DNA of 64,000 bases from Ignavibacteriales bacterium (GCA_016214905.1 JACRMQ010000005.1:124001-188000), one strand, 5' to 3'; positions 1-10,738 are shown, numbered from the stretch's first letter. Numbers and translations are program-made. The notes: a model not told the origin generated them from the sequence alone.

Positions 1-98
1 TGACATGTACTGCATTCTATTCCGCTTTCTTTTACATGAAAAGTGTGCGAAAATTTTATTTGCTTCTCGTGATTATCGCTAATCCAGGCAAGTGACAA

Positions 99-160
99 AA
101 AAAGGAGAAGTGAGATGATGAATATTGAGGTTAAGATTCGCATTTTGATATCTCCTTTTT
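99..160 (-). terminator. Possible terminator of the outer-membrane barrel gene
   Basis: A 10-base inverted repeat (AAAAAGGAGA at 99-108, TCTCCTTTTT at 151-160) overlaps the stop codon of the minus-strand gene that ends at 159. On the minus strand the second arm runs into a T-tract. The 42-base loop is long for an intrinsic terminator, so this is a weak call. Confidence 0.35.
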
Positions 161-1469
161 ATTCCGGATTTGAAAATTGGTGACTGAACCAGTAACTCAC
201 TCTTCCAAAAACACGCAGATCGTTTTCCATAATCTTATTTTCAATCCACTGTGTTTGAATATCGATCGAAATCGTTTTCATAGGACGCACAACAATACCT
301 GCTACTGCTGCGATCATAGATTCACTTTTCCCGCTGCCGTCCGATAGCTCATAAAGAGAATATGTCGCTCCGATTGTTGGGGTTATCAGCCGATCGAAAA
401 ACGGATAGACTGCATCAAAACTAATCGAATGCAATTTTCCGGCAAAACCGCTTGTCCCGGCATATTGAAAACCTCCGTAATTTGTGCTCACGCCGGCTGT
501 ATATCTCATGCTTTGATCATCGTCATATTGAACATACGCGACTCTTCCAATCGCATTCGCCCATGGACAAACCGCGTATTCAATACCTCCTTCGAATTCT
601 TCCACAGATTCAGATGGGAAGAGTGTAAAAAATGTGTTGTAAAATATTTTCGGTGTCCGATGAATAAATGTTCCCGTCATCGTCAAATCGGAATTCAAAC
701 GCACTCGCCCATCGATCTCTCCTTTTAAGATTTCGTCTCGGTTCAATTCGTAATCGAACCTGCCGTAAACAGAATAATTATTTCCGAACTCATAACTTAC
801 GTCAGCACCGATGACTTGTTCTTTACGCGCAGGAGGTTCGATAAGCATAGTTACCGGATTATATGCAGAATCGGAACGAACAGCCCAGTACGATTTAACT
901 TCGCGCTGGCGGTTCATATAACTTAAACCCAAACGCATTCCTTCGATGAATTTTCCGACAACCTGACCACCGACAAAATAATTATCTTTAATATTATCGA
1001 AAGCTTTAGAACGGAGAGCCGTAGACACGTTTCCACCGCCATATCCGGTTACAGTCAGTTGCGATGTAATCTCCGATTTGAAAAGTGCGCCATCGATTAT
1101 TCCGTTGCCGACACCTGCGAAAACCGGAACACGTCCTAACCGCGCTTCGAGAACACCACCGATATTTTTCCATTGCAGATAAGCGTTGTAAACTCTCACC
1201 TGACCGTTATCGCTCAATGATTTTATTCCACCGGTAGCACCGTTTAAAAACGTATGAAGAGAAACATCTCCGAATGATGCGTTTACTTCGGCGTTTTGGT
1301 AAATCCGCGTTATTATGTTCGATTGATCAACGGTATCGAATTTCTCCCACGTGTAGAATGAGGTTGAAAATCGTCCATTTATATTTTGCGCGACCGAAAA
1401 TGCGGATAATACTAAGATAGAAAGAAGCAAGAAAAAGAGAATCTTATTTTTCATGAACACCCGTTTCAT
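159..1469 (-). CDS. Outer-membrane beta-barrel protein, hypothetical
   Basis: A 436-residue protein with a clear Sec signal peptide: basic residues 1-9, a hydrophobic core at about 10-24, and a likely cut after an Ala near residue 27. The rest alternates polar and aromatic or hydrophobic residues, with many short strands ending in Tyr, Phe or Trp, and it finishes near an aromatic residue, as in outer-membrane barrels. No specific porin family is recognised. An alternative start lies at Met7 (1451); both starts keep the signal peptide. The gene is separated from the nuo cluster by that cluster's terminator, so it is probably an independent unit. Its role (porin or structural barrel) is unknown. 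Confidence 0.7.
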   Translation of the reverse strand: MKRVFMKNKILFFLLLSILVLSAFSVAQNINGRFSTSFYTWEKFDTVDQSNIITRIYQNAEVNASFGDVSLHTFLNGATGGIKSLSDNGQVRVYNAYLQWKNIGGVLEARLGRVPVFAGVGNGIIDGALFKSEITSQLTVTGYGGGNVSTALRSKAFDNIKDNYFVGGQVVGKFIEGMRLGLSYMNRQREVKSYWAVRSDSAYNPVTMLIEPPARKEQVIGADVSYEFGNNYSVYGRFDYELNRDEILKGEIDGRVRLNSDLTMTGTFIHRTPKIFYNTFFTLFPSESVEEFEGGIEYAVCPWANAIGRVAYVQYDDDQSMRYTAGVSTNYGGFQYAGTSGFAGKLHSISFDAVYPFFDRLITPTIGATYSLYELSDGSGKSESMIAAVAGIVVRPMKTISIDIQTQWIENKIMENDLRVFGRVSYWFSHQFSNPE

Positions 1470-1583
1470 ATGATGAATTCAACCTTTCCTGTTTAATTAA
1501 TTCAATGCTTTGAATATCAAAAATTTTAACATGAAAATCAATAGGTAAGATGACATATTTGGAAATCAATTATCAAAAAAATG

Positions 1584-1615
1584 ATAAAAAAAAGCATCTC
1601 CGGATTGAGATGCTT
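1584..1615 (-). terminator. Intrinsic terminator of the nuo operon
   Basis: A perfect 9-bp stem (AAGCATCTC at 1592-1600, GAGATGCTT at 1607-1615) with a 6-base loop. On the minus strand it is followed by eight Ts and lies about 25 bases past the nuoN stop codon. This is a textbook factor-independent terminator that closes the complex I operon. Confidence 0.87.
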
Positions 1616-1640
1616 AGAAATGCGAATTCAAACAGACGGA

Positions 1641-3140
1641 TTAACGCACACCGAACATCCCGATTGAGGCATGTGCGTATTCCACAATTGGTGTGAAATA
1701 TAAACCCAAAAGCAAAGTGGGTATTACTAAAAGAAGTAGTATGACAATTTCCATATTGGAAAATTGTAACGGTTGTGCGTTTGCTTGCGGATCGCGGAGG
1801 AACATATTTCGCAGCACACGCACATAGTAATATAACGACACAACACTATTAAGAACACCGACTATAGCCAGCCAAAACACTTTTGCGCTGATGAGAGCCG
1901 AAAAAAGATAAAGCTTGCCTATGAATCCGGCTGTTGGAGGTACACCTGTCAGCGACAATAAAAGTATTGTCATTGATACACCGATAAGCGGAGCGCGGAA
2001 TCCCAATCCGCGATAGTCATCAATATTTTCGCTGCCAATTCGGTCTGCTACCAGCATTATCACATAAAATGCGCCTAAATTCATGAAGAGATAAATTATA
2101 AAATAAATCATCACGGCGGAAATACCTTCGTTGCTAAATACAACTAAACCCATCAGCATATATCCTGCATGTGCAATACTTGAATATGCGAGCAGACGTT
2201 TTAAATTTTTCTGTGAGAGGGCGACCAGGTTTCCGATGGTCATAGATAGCACGGACAATACAATGAGCGTAAATTTCCAATCGAAGCCGCGAAGAACTTC
2301 CCACATCCCGGGTCCAAGATTCCCGACTGCAGGATTGATGAAAGTGACTTTGATAACTCTTATCAGCATGGCAAATCCGGCGGCTTTCGATGCAACCGAA
2401 AGAAGCGCGGTGATTGTAACAGGAGCGCCTTCGTAAACATCCGGTGTCCAAAAATGAAACGGCACTGCGGAAATTTTATACCCGAAACCTACCACAATGA
2501 AAATGCCGGCAATTATCAATGCGGCTTGGTTTACATTATTCAACATTAACACCTGATGAATATTGTTGATATCGAGCGAGCCGGTCAATCCATATATTAT
2601 CGAAATTCCGTAAAGCATAATTCCGGATGATAACGCTCCATATATGATATATTTCAAAGATGCTTCGCTTGAATCTTTCGCTTCATTCGTGTATCCGGCA
2701 AGAATGTACGATGTTAAACTTGATAATTCAAGCGCGAGGTACATCATTAGAAGATTGGTCGCGCCGGTCATCAGAAACATTCCGAGTGTAAGAGCAATTA
2801 TCAGAGCATAATATTCTCCAACTCCTTTGGATCGTCCTTTTAGTTCTTTCGAGTAAACCGAAAAAAGAATCACAAAAAACGAGCTCATTAAAATAATCGC
2901 TTTGAAGAAAAGTGAAAACGGATCGATGGCAAACATGTCGAAGAAAATTGAACGAGTTCCAACCGTACCTTGCTGCACCAAAAAAGAGGCGGTAATAAGC
3001 AATGCTATTAGCGCGAGGTAAGCAGTAAGTTCGTTGCGTTTTCTTAAAAACAGATCGGCAATAACTATGAAACAGAAAGCAACAACGAGTGTCGTTTCAG
3101 GTTGAAAATATTTTATACTTTGTAATATTTGTTCAAGCAT
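1641..3140 (-). CDS. nuoN: NADH-quinone oxidoreductase subunit N
   Basis: The smallest of the three Mrp-antiporter-like proton-pumping subunits in the complex I membrane arm. The 499-residue protein is almost wholly hydrophobic, with about 14 membrane segments. It carries the family hallmarks: a Glu in the fifth-helix region (YLALELSSLTSYIL near 135), the 'SAVPFHFWTPDVYEGAPV' stretch near 225-242, and 'YSSIAHAGYMLMGLV' near 320. Length is normal for NuoN. It is the last gene of the nuo cluster, 31 bp after nuoM, and is followed by an intrinsic terminator. Confidence 0.96.
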   Translation of the reverse strand: MLEQILQSIKYFQPETTLVVAFCFIVIADLFLRKRNELTAYLALIALLITASFLVQQGTVGTRSIFFDMFAIDPFSLFFKAIILMSSFFVILFSVYSKELKGRSKGVGEYYALIIALTLGMFLMTGATNLLMMYLALELSSLTSYILAGYTNEAKDSSEASLKYIIYGALSSGIMLYGISIIYGLTGSLDINNIHQVLMLNNVNQAALIIAGIFIVVGFGYKISAVPFHFWTPDVYEGAPVTITALLSVASKAAGFAMLIRVIKVTFINPAVGNLGPGMWEVLRGFDWKFTLIVLSVLSMTIGNLVALSQKNLKRLLAYSSIAHAGYMLMGLVVFSNEGISAVMIYFIIYLFMNLGAFYVIMLVADRIGSENIDDYRGLGFRAPLIGVSMTILLLSLTGVPPTAGFIGKLYLFSALISAKVFWLAIVGVLNSVVSLYYYVRVLRNMFLRDPQANAQPLQFSNMEIVILLLLVIPTLLLGLYFTPIVEYAHASIGMFGVR

Positions 3141-3171
3141 TTAGCAGTACCATTCCTTGAATGGGAGAAAA

Positions 3172-4782
3172 TTATTGTCCAAGCAACATTGCTCCACCGC
3201 TTTGGTTTAAAATACTCACCAAATTATTAACGGCAGAGGTCATAAGATTGATAGCCGGCGACGGATAAATTCCGAGAATTATAACTATTATCGCCAGCGG
3301 AATAAGAGTAAACAGCTCTCGCCCGTTAATGTCGGGAAGCGATTTCCATTTTTCGGGAATTGTTCCAAGAAATACGCGTTGTAATGTCCATAACATATAA
3401 GCCGCGGTCAGTACAATTCCGGTTGAAGAGGCAATCGTGACCCATCTGATCGATTCAACCTGAAATGCCCCGAGGAACGAGAATGCCTCGCTGATAAAAC
3501 CGCTCAATCCCGGTAAGCCGAGCGCAGCAAAGAAAGCAATTGTCATAATTCCCGAATACTTCGGCATCTGGTTCATCAATCCGCCGAACTCGTTCAATCC
3601 GCGTGTATGCGCGCGATCGTAAATTACACCGACGATCAAGAAGAGCATTGCGGTGATTGTGCCGTGATTGAACATCTGCAGTATTGCGCCCGTAACCCCC
3701 TGAGTGTTCAGCGCAGCCATTCCCAGAATTACAATCCCCATGTGACTGATGCTGGAGTACGCGATAAGTTTTTTGAAATCATCCTGCGCCATCGCAACAA
3801 GTGCGCCGTAAACAATATTGATGAAACCGAGAATCGCGAGTGGCACTTGATAATGGAGCGTTGCATCGGGAAACATCGGAAAACTGACACGAAGAATACC
3901 ATATGTTCCCATCTTCAACAAAACACCTGCAAGAATAACGCTGATTGCGGTAGGTGCTTCAACGTGCGCATCGGGTAACCATGTATGGAACGGAAAAATC
4001 GGAACTTTAATCGCAAAGCCAATGAATAACGCGATGAATGCCATATACCGCCATGAGGTTCCAATACCTGCAAGGATGGAACCAGGATCGTAATTAGTCG
4101 GGTTCATCATCGCGAGCATATTAAATGTATGAATCTTTTCCCCCGATGCCGGGTCGATAATTGAGACGCTGAAATAAAGCGCCAACATCGCAAGAAGCAT
4201 GAGCACGCTTCCGAATAATGTATAGAGGAAGAACTTTATCGCGGCATATTCGCGGCGTGGTCCGCCCCAAATACCGATCAAGAAATACATTGGCAGCAGC
4301 ATCACTTCCCAGAAGACGTAGAATAAAAAGAAATCGAGCGATACGAACACACCCATCATGCCTGCATCGAGAAGAAGGAGAAGAGCAAAATATCCTTTCA
4401 GAGATTTTTCAATCCCGAAAGAAGCGAAGACCGCGATGAATGAAATAATCGCGGTGAGGATTACCATCAGTACGCTCAATCCGTCTATTCCGACAAAATA
4501 ATCAATGTGAATTCTTCCGAACCACGAAACAGATTTAATATCGATCCAACTGGCTTTTTCTACATATTGAAAACCTTCGGGCAAATTCACACCTGCAAGA
4601 CTGCGGTTGAAATTCATGTAGATGAATACAGCCAATATCACTTGCAGCGCGGTAAACAGCACCGATGTCCAACGTATCGCCTTCTTGTTATCTTTCGGCA
4701 TCAGCAGAACGAAAATCATCCCAACAACTGGCAGGAATGTTATCCAAGATAGTATTCCGACTCCAAGAAAACTCATGTGCAC
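3172..4782 (-). CDS. nuoM: NADH-quinone oxidoreductase subunit M
   Basis: A 536-residue antiporter-like subunit of the complex I membrane arm. It shows the NuoM signatures 'IDGLSVLMVILTAIISF' near 97, 'FYVFWEVMLLPMYFLIG' near 155 with the pumping Glu, 'FPFHTWLPDAHVEAPTA' near 262, and 'YSSISHMGIVILGMAAL' near 345. Length is slightly above the usual 500 residues. It lies between nuoL (43 bp upstream) and nuoN (31 bp downstream) in one transcription unit. Confidence 0.96.
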   Translation of the reverse strand: MHMSFLGVGILSWITFLPVVGMIFVLLMPKDNKKAIRWTSVLFTALQVILAVFIYMNFNRSLAGVNLPEGFQYVEKASWIDIKSVSWFGRIHIDYFVGIDGLSVLMVILTAIISFIAVFASFGIEKSLKGYFALLLLLDAGMMGVFVSLDFFLFYVFWEVMLLPMYFLIGIWGGPRREYAAIKFFLYTLFGSVLMLLAMLALYFSVSIIDPASGEKIHTFNMLAMMNPTNYDPGSILAGIGTSWRYMAFIALFIGFAIKVPIFPFHTWLPDAHVEAPTAISVILAGVLLKMGTYGILRVSFPMFPDATLHYQVPLAILGFINIVYGALVAMAQDDFKKLIAYSSISHMGIVILGMAALNTQGVTGAILQMFNHGTITAMLFLIVGVIYDRAHTRGLNEFGGLMNQMPKYSGIMTIAFFAALGLPGLSGFISEAFSFLGAFQVESIRWVTIASSTGIVLTAAYMLWTLQRVFLGTIPEKWKSLPDINGRELFTLIPLAIIVIILGIYPSPAINLMTSAVNNLVSILNQSGGAMLLGQ

Positions 4783-4825
4783 TTAACCTTTTTAATAATT
4801 AAAAACTTTGTCAAAAAAATATTAA

Positions 4826-7072
4826 TTAACGAAAAATATAAAACAATACCATAACACCGAAGAGTACAAACACAATGTAAGTTTGTACACGCCCGGTTTG
4901 AAATTTTCGGAATATTAATCCGAAAAATCCAGAGACATACGCAATGCCGTTTACAAGTCCATCCACGACGTGCTTATCGAATCCGCCCGCACCCGACCAA
5001 AAGAAAAAGAACGATAGAGCACCGCTTAACACTGACATTATAATTGCAAAACCGATAGCTCCTTGTGCCCAGAACCATTGTCCCGTGAAGAATGCAACAA
5101 GAATAGAAAGCAGAGCTCCAAATAAAATAAATATGAGAGAACTGTATCGTGTTTCTTTTCTATGATCGTTATATCCAAAAACTATTGCTTTTGTCCAGCT
5201 TGCAGTACCGTTTACAATACCATCTATGATATTATTATCGAACCACCGGAGAATATTTGTGAATGCGAGTGTTGCACCTACGACCATTTTGCCATAAAGC
5301 TCATCAAAATACCATTTATTTAAAAGGAATTTATAGACTGGGTTTAACTTTTCTGCGACAACATCGGCATTGATCTTTTTCCATTTATATGTTGTATATG
5401 CGAGCAATATTCCAAGTCCGGCAACAATCAATGATAGAACCATAGCTGTAGTGTGAGAATGATGCAGGGCTTCTTCAAATTGAACAGCGCCTGTCGCTTG
5501 AACAGCCGCAGGAACAATCATCTCCGGTTTTTCGATTGCATGGTAGAACCAGCCGGAGGAAGCACCAAACGGATTGAACGAGAAGAAGATAAAGAAACTA
5601 AGTATGGCGAAAATTATCAATGGTATTGTCATCGTTTTTGGAGATTCATGGATATGCTCTAAACGCTGATTGTCTACCGGCGTGCCAAGAAATGTTAAAA
5701 TCACAAGTCGGAACATATAAAATGCAGTTAAGCCGGCGACCAAAAATCCGATGATCGGAATTAAATAATGTCCGGTCAATCCGCCGAAAGCTAATGTGCC
5801 TGCAAGAACTTCATCTTTGCTTAAAAATCCTGATGTAAACGGAACTCCCGAGATAGCTAGAGTATAAATTAAAAAAGTTGCAAAAGTTATTTTCATCTTC
5901 TTGGCAAGTCCACCCATATTTCTTATATCTTGCGGATCTGTGTGATGATCTTTCTGATGATGAAGAGCGTTGTGCATCGCATGAATCACCGAACCGGAAC
6001 CGAGAAATAATCCGGCTTTGAACATCGCGTGAGTTGTCAGGTGAAAGAATCCTGCTGTGTAAGCGCCAACTCCCAAACCCATCACCATATATCCGAGTTG
6101 AGAGATAGTCGAATATGCAAGAACTTTTTTAATATCATTCTGAGCGATAGCAATTGTAGCAGAAATAAACGCGGTGATCGCACCGATATAAGCTATCACC
6201 ATCAATGCGTCCGCAGTCATGATTGGATACGTGCGTGCGACAAGATAAACACCAGCGGCAACCATGGTTGCGGCATGAATAAGGGCGCTAACAGGTGTCG
6301 GACCTTCCATAGCATCGGGCAGCCATACATGGAGTGGGAATTGCGCAGACTTACCTATTGCACCGCAGAAAATAAGAATACCGGAAGCCGTGAGCCATCC
6401 TTCGCTTCCCATAGGAATTTTTCCGGAACTTATAGCAAAAAATATTTCATTGAATCCGAATGTTTTAAAAGTATAAAACAGAATCATGATACCGGCAAAC
6501 ATACCGATATCGCCCACCCGGTTAACGACAAATGCTTTTATAGCGGCGTTCGATGCCGATTTTTTCTCATACCAATGGCCTATCAGAAGATATGAGCTTA
6601 AACCAACCAATTCCCAACCGACGTACATTGTAAAAAAGTTGTTCGTCAGAACAATTAAAAACATCGAAAACGTGAATATTCCGAGATATGCGAAGTATCG
6701 GGAATATCTCACATCCCCGTGCATGTAACCGATTGAAAAAAGATGAACAAGCGCGCTCACGATGCTTACAACAACAAGCATGATTGCCGAAAGATTATCC
6801 AGCACCAAACCCAAAGAAATTTTTAATGCGCCGAGGAGCGGTACAATACCGAAATCTATCCAGAGAAAACTAAAATTTATGGCTTCGGGAATGCTCGTTA
6901 ATTTTATGTAGAGGATTAAAGAAGAAAAAGCAAGACAGATAAAGAGAATGGAAGTACCGAACCAATCTCCCTGTCTTGAAAGTTGTTTCCCGAAAACAAT
7001 GAGAACGATAAAACTGAAAAGTGGAAGAAAAAGTATTACGAGTGATAATTTTACAAGCAGTTCCGGTGTCAA
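4826..7072 (-). CDS. nuoL: NADH-quinone oxidoreductase subunit L
   Basis: A 748-residue distal pumping subunit of complex I. The N-terminal antiporter-like domain has 'MYVGWELVGLSSYLLIG' near 150, 'AQFPLHVWLPDAMEGPTP' near 244 and 'YSTISQLGYMVMGLGVG' near 320. A His-rich loop near 365-378 and a C-terminal region that should hold the long lateral helix follow. At 748 residues it is longer than E. coli NuoL (613), with extra membrane segments at the C-terminus, as seen in several other phyla. Only 4 bp separate it from nuoK, which suggests translational coupling. Confidence 0.96.
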   Translation of the reverse strand: MTPELLVKLSLVILFLPLFSFIVLIVFGKQLSRQGDWFGTSILFICLAFSSLILYIKLTSIPEAINFSFLWIDFGIVPLLGALKISLGLVLDNLSAIMLVVVSIVSALVHLFSIGYMHGDVRYSRYFAYLGIFTFSMFLIVLTNNFFTMYVGWELVGLSSYLLIGHWYEKKSASNAAIKAFVVNRVGDIGMFAGIMILFYTFKTFGFNEIFFAISSGKIPMGSEGWLTASGILIFCGAIGKSAQFPLHVWLPDAMEGPTPVSALIHAATMVAAGVYLVARTYPIMTADALMVIAYIGAITAFISATIAIAQNDIKKVLAYSTISQLGYMVMGLGVGAYTAGFFHLTTHAMFKAGLFLGSGSVIHAMHNALHHQKDHHTDPQDIRNMGGLAKKMKITFATFLIYTLAISGVPFTSGFLSKDEVLAGTLAFGGLTGHYLIPIIGFLVAGLTAFYMFRLVILTFLGTPVDNQRLEHIHESPKTMTIPLIIFAILSFFIFFSFNPFGASSGWFYHAIEKPEMIVPAAVQATGAVQFEEALHHSHTTAMVLSLIVAGLGILLAYTTYKWKKINADVVAEKLNPVYKFLLNKWYFDELYGKMVVGATLAFTNILRWFDNNIIDGIVNGTASWTKAIVFGYNDHRKETRYSSLIFILFGALLSILVAFFTGQWFWAQGAIGFAIIMSVLSGALSFFFFWSGAGGFDKHVVDGLVNGIAYVSGFFGLIFRKFQTGRVQTYIVFVLFGVMVLFYIFR

Positions 7073-7076
7073 ATCG

Positions 7077-7385
7077 TTACTCCTTCAACTTATTAATTTC
7101 GTCAACATTTACCGTCTTGAATTGTTTGTAGATATTCAAAACGATTGCCAGCGCTATCGCCGCTTCTGCCGCCGCTAATATTATTACAAACACTGCTATC
7201 ATCTGTCCGTCTATCTGCATTCCGCCGTAACGGGCAAATGCAATGAAGTTGATATTCGCGGCATTAAGTATCAACTCGATTCCCATTAAAACGAGGATAG
7301 CATTACGGCGTGTGACCACGCCATAAAGACCGAGCGCGAAAAGTATTCCGCTCAGGAAAAGGTAATGTGATAATCCGACTTGCAT
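7077..7385 (-). CDS. nuoK: NADH-quinone oxidoreductase subunit K
   Basis: A 102-residue, three-helix membrane subunit of complex I (MrpC-like). It has the conserved buried Glu in 'VLMGIELILNAANINF' near residue 36 and a second acidic position in 'LAAAEAAIALAIVLNIY' near 72, both part of the proton path. Length is exactly typical. It is tightly coupled to nuoL downstream and lies 30 bp after nuoJ. Confidence 0.97.
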   Translation of the reverse strand: MQVGLSHYLFLSGILFALGLYGVVTRRNAILVLMGIELILNAANINFIAFARYGGMQIDGQMIAVFVIILAAAEAAIALAIVLNIYKQFKTVNVDEINKLKE

Positions 7386-7415
7386 GATGATTTCAATAAT
7401 AATATTTAATAAGCT

Positions 7416-7931
7416 TTATGCAGATTGACTTTTTGATTTATCGCGCCGGGCAATGTAAGCGGCACCGATTAACGCCACCAATAAAACTACAGACGCTATT
7501 TCAAACGGCAGTAGATATTTTGTCATGAACATCGTTCCAATTTCATTGGTTGTAGATTTCATTGGCGGTACGCCTTCTACAGTCAGCCAATCAGTCACAA
7601 CGAAAACGCCGCATAGCGTTCCGCCGATAATTGCCGTAATAATAGAACCGGGAACGACGTTTAATATTCCTGTTTTAATTTCTACGTTAATAACTTTATG
7701 AGTCAACATCACTCCGAACACTAGAAGCATCAAAATTCCACCGACATATATTAAAATTTGTGCGACAGCGATGAAATCGGCATTAAGAAGAACGTAAATG
7801 CCCGCGACTCCGAAAAAAGTGAATAAGAGTGAAAATGCAGAATAAATAATATTCCGTGAATAAACCGTTATAGCAGCCGAGACAAGCGTTATTAACGCGA
7901 AGAAGTAGAAAATAATATCAACAAGATTCAT
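7416..7931 (-). CDS. nuoJ: NADH-quinone oxidoreductase subunit J
   Basis: A 171-residue membrane subunit of complex I (the ND6 equivalent) with five predicted helices. The conserved 'YVGGILMLLVFGVML' segment near residue 62-76 contains the pi-bulge glycine region typical of NuoJ. The C-terminus is short and basic. It sits in the usual nuoI-J-K order, 9 bp after nuoI. Confidence 0.95.
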   Translation of the reverse strand: MNLVDIIFYFFALITLVSAAITVYSRNIIYSAFSLLFTFFGVAGIYVLLNADFIAVAQILIYVGGILMLLVFGVMLTHKVINVEIKTGILNVVPGSIITAIIGGTLCGVFVVTDWLTVEGVPPMKSTTNEIGTMFMTKYLLPFEIASVVLLVALIGAAYIARRDKSKSQSA

Positions 7932-7940
7932 AGATATACC

Positions 7941-8531
7941 TTACGATGGTTGAACCGGGGGTGGTTGTTGCGCCGGCGGTGCAACAGGTGTTGTTTTGAC
8001 TTGCGCGGCAGCGGCAGCTTTTTTTGCAGCTTGTTCTTTTTCATATTCCGCTGCTTTGGTTTTCACTGTTTCAACTTCTTCTTTGGTCAGAGTTACGAAA
8101 TTATAAAGCAAATTATTTCTATCGAATTCCGAAAATTCGTAAACCTCTGTCATCTTTATACATTCGGTTGGGCACGGATATACGCAAAGACCGCAGAAAC
8201 AACATTTTGCGATATCGATATCAAATTTTGTAACCCAAAGTTTTTTCTTCTGACCTGATGAAGTGGTTCCAAGATCGTCGGTCGGTAATGATTTTACGGT
8301 TTCAATTTCAATGCAATTAACCGGACAAGCCATCTCGCATTGCAAACAACCGATGCAATCATCCATATTTACATACAAACGGTTCCGGGCACGTTCGGGC
8401 AGCTTGGGTTTAACGTCGGGATATTGTATGGTAACCGCCGGAATAAACAAATGACCGAATGTTACCCGCATCCCGATCAGTATCGACCATATTGTTTTAT
8501 AAATATCTGAAAAATATTTTCTCATTATCAT
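7941..8531 (-). CDS. nuoI: NADH-quinone oxidoreductase subunit I
   Basis: A peripheral 8Fe ferredoxin-like subunit that passes electrons to NuoB. Two canonical [4Fe-4S] motifs are visible: CIGCLQCEMACP near residues 59-70 and CCFCGLCVYPCP near 109-120. The N-terminal amphipathic stretch (about 1-30) should contact NuoH. The C-terminal 45 residues form an Ala/Lys/Pro-rich tail ending in Pro and Gln runs, which is longer than the core family and probably disordered. The gene lies between nuoH and nuoJ. Confidence 0.96.
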   Translation of the reverse strand: MIMRKYFSDIYKTIWSILIGMRVTFGHLFIPAVTIQYPDVKPKLPERARNRLYVNMDDCIGCLQCEMACPVNCIEIETVKSLPTDDLGTTSSGQKKKLWVTKFDIDIAKCCFCGLCVYPCPTECIKMTEVYEFSEFDRNNLLYNFVTLTKEEVETVKTKAAEYEKEQAAKKAAAAAQVKTTPVAPPAQQPPPVQPS

Positions 8532-8540
8532 TATCCTAAC

Positions 8541-9560
8541 TTACAACATCACCCACAAACCGACCGCGATCACACAGGCGAAAGCCCATGGTGTAAGAAC
8601 TTTCCACGAAACATACATCAGTTGATCTACCCGCAACCGCGGTAAAGTCCATCTCAGCCACATTTGAACAGATACAAGCAACATTCCTTTAGATAAAAAC
8701 CAGAAGACACCCCAGATTGGTCCGCTTAGAAATTCACCGAATGGACTGTTCCATCCGCCGAAGAATAATGTTGCCGCAACTGCCGATACCGCGAACATAT
8801 TTACAAACTCGGCAAACATGAACATCGCGAATTTCATTCCGCTATACTCAGTTATATATCCGGCTACAAGTTCCGATTCGGCTTCAGGGATGTCGAACGG
8901 AACACGATTCACTTCGGCAAGTGAAGCGACAAAATAAATAATAAATGCGACGAATATAAAAGGAAATTTCTGAAATGCGAACCAATTCCAGAACCATCCT
9001 GTTTGTAAATTATTAATTTCCTGAAGCGATAATGTTCCCGCAATCATGACAACAGCAAGAACGGCGAGCACTGATGGAATTTCGTAACTTACTATTTGGG
9101 CTGTTGCCCGCATAGCTCCGAGTAGCGACCACTTATTGTTCGAAGCCCAACCCCCCATCAAAATCCCCACAACCGCGAGTGAAGTGATCGCAATGATATA
9201 AAACACTCCAACATTTATATCGGCTCCGATAAATCCACTGCTGAACGGAATCACTGCATATCCCGCGTAAGCGGCGATAAAAATAATATATGGCGCGATA
9301 TTAAAAAGAGTTTTATCTGCCGCCGCCGGAATAATATCTTCTTTCTGTAAAAGCTTTAACATGTCTGCGATAGTCTGAGACCATCCGTGCCATCCGCCGG
9401 TGCGCATCGGACCAAGCCGGTCTTGCATATGTGCCGATATTTTTCGTTCAAGCCATATAGCGAATAATGCATAAGGCACAATCCAGACTAACGGAACAAT
9501 GCCCATTATAATGTATACAAAAATATCATTGTCGATAATATTTCTAAGAATCTGTTCCAT
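8541..9560 (-). CDS. nuoH: NADH-quinone oxidoreductase subunit H
   Basis: A 339-residue membrane subunit that forms the quinone-chamber entry between the peripheral and membrane arms. Characteristic motifs are '[18 protein letters not shown]' near 38-55, '[19 protein letters not shown]' near 212-230 and '[14 protein letters not shown]' near 240. These carry the conserved acidic and arginine residues of the quinone tunnel. Length is normal. It lies 5 bp after nuoD and 9 bp before nuoI. Confidence 0.97.
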   Translation of the reverse strand: MEQILRNIIDNDIFVYIIMGIVPLVWIVPYALFAIWLERKISAHMQDRLGPMRTGGWHGWSQTIADMLKLLQKEDIIPAAADKTLFNIAPYIIFIAAYAGYAVIPFSSGFIGADINVGVFYIIAITSLAVVGILMGGWASNNKWSLLGAMRATAQIVSYEIPSVLAVLAVVMIAGTLSLQEINNLQTGWFWNWFAFQKFPFIFVAFIIYFVASLAEVNRVPFDIPEAESELVAGYITEYSGMKFAMFMFAEFVNMFAVSAVAATLFFGGWNSPFGEFLSGPIWGVFWFLSKGMLLVSVQMWLRWTLPRLRVDQLMYVSWKVLTPWAFACVIAVGLWVML

Positions 9561-9565
9561 ACTTT

Positions 9566-10738
9566 TTACCTATCGACCTCTCCTAACACGATGTCAAGAC
9601 TTCCGGCAATCGCAACGAGGTCTGCAATCATACCGCCGCGGGAAATTTCCGGAATCACACTGAGGTTCACAAACGATGGGGATCGAGCTTTGATACGATA
9701 TGGTTTACCGCTTCCATCGCTGATCACATAAAATCCTAATTCGCCTCTAGCCGATTCGGTTCGAACATAAACATCGCCCGGATTAGGTCTGATGCGTTTA
9801 GGAATTGCGGATGCGACGTTTCCTTCCGGAATTTGGTTGAGTGCTTGTTCAACAATATTGATGCTCTGTTCCATCTCACGAATTCGCACCATATATCTAT
9901 CCCAGCAATCGCCAACAGTACCGACTTCACCTTTGCCGATTTCCGGTTGCCAATCGAATTTATGATATACCGAATACGGATCATCGCGACGAAGATCGAA
10001 GTTGACACCTGAACCGCGAAGCACTGGTCCCGAGCAACCGTAAGAGATCGCGACATCTTTTGGGAGAATCCCGACATTAGCAGTTCGTTTAATAAAAATT
10101 TCGTTATAACTTAAAAGATCGTTGTACTCTTTTATTTTTGGTTTGAAGTATTGGCAAAAATCTTTCGCTTTATCGATGAATCCGGGAGGAAGATCATGCG
10201 AAACACCTCCAACCCACATATAATTGTAAAGAAGCCGGGCACCGCATGTCATTTCAAATAGATCTAAAATTCTTTCCCGTTCCCGAAACATATAAAGAAA
10301 AGGTGTGAATGCGCCTATATCAAGCCCGTATGTTCCTGCGGCAATCAGATGCGAGGCGATTCTTTGCAGTTCAGCCATTATAACCCGAATATATTCAACT
10401 CGCTCCGGCACTTGAATTCCGAGAAGTTTTTCAACGGCTAGCACGTAACCAAAATCCATGTTCATCGCCGCGCAATAATCCATGCGATCAACATAAGGGA
10501 CCACTTGTTGATATCCGGTCATGTTTTCTGCATGCTTTTCGAAACAACGATGAAGGTAACCGATGTGCGGAATAACATCAACGACAATTTCTCCATCAAC
10601 CACAACCTCGAGCCGCAACACACCGTGAGTTGACGGATGCTGGGGTCCCATATTTATAACCATCTCTTCTCTTCGAAGGGTTGAGCCGGTAGATGTTTTA
10701 ATTGATTCTTCTAAAATTTCAGCCATAATATCATTCAA
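9566..10738 (-). CDS. nuoD: NADH-quinone oxidoreductase subunit D
   Basis: A 49-kDa-type subunit homologous to the large subunit of NiFe hydrogenases. It forms the quinone site with NuoB. The 390-residue protein contains '[17 protein letters not shown]' near 29-45, which holds the quinone-site His, and '[18 protein letters not shown]' near 57. It is a separate gene from nuoC rather than the C-D fusion of enterobacteria, and overlaps nuoC by 4 bp (ATGA), implying coupled translation. The first ~20 residues are a variable lead-in. Confidence 0.97.
   Translation of the reverse strand: MNDIMAEILEESIKTSTGSTLRREEMVINMGPQHPSTHGVLRLEVVVDGEIVVDVIPHIGYLHRCFEKHAENMTGYQQVVPYVDRMDYCAAMNMDFGYVLAVEKLLGIQVPERVEYIRVIMAELQRIASHLIAAGTYGLDIGAFTPFLYMFRERERILDLFEMTCGARLLYNYMWVGGVSHDLPPGFIDKAKDFCQYFKPKIKEYNDLLSYNEIFIKRTANVGILPKDVAISYGCSGPVLRGSGVNFDLRRDDPYSVYHKFDWQPEIGKGEVGTVGDCWDRYMVRIREMEQSINIVEQALNQIPEGNVASAIPKRIRPNPGDVYVRTESARGELGFYVISDGSGKPYRIKARSPSFVNLSVIPEISRGGMIADLVAIAGSLDIVLGEVDR

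Noticed and set aside
115-183. 22-codon ORF on the plus strand with a perfect AAGGAGA ribosome-binding site
   Set aside because: The apparent ribosome-binding site is one arm of the hairpin at the end of the minus-strand barrel gene, and the ORF overlaps that gene's 3' end.
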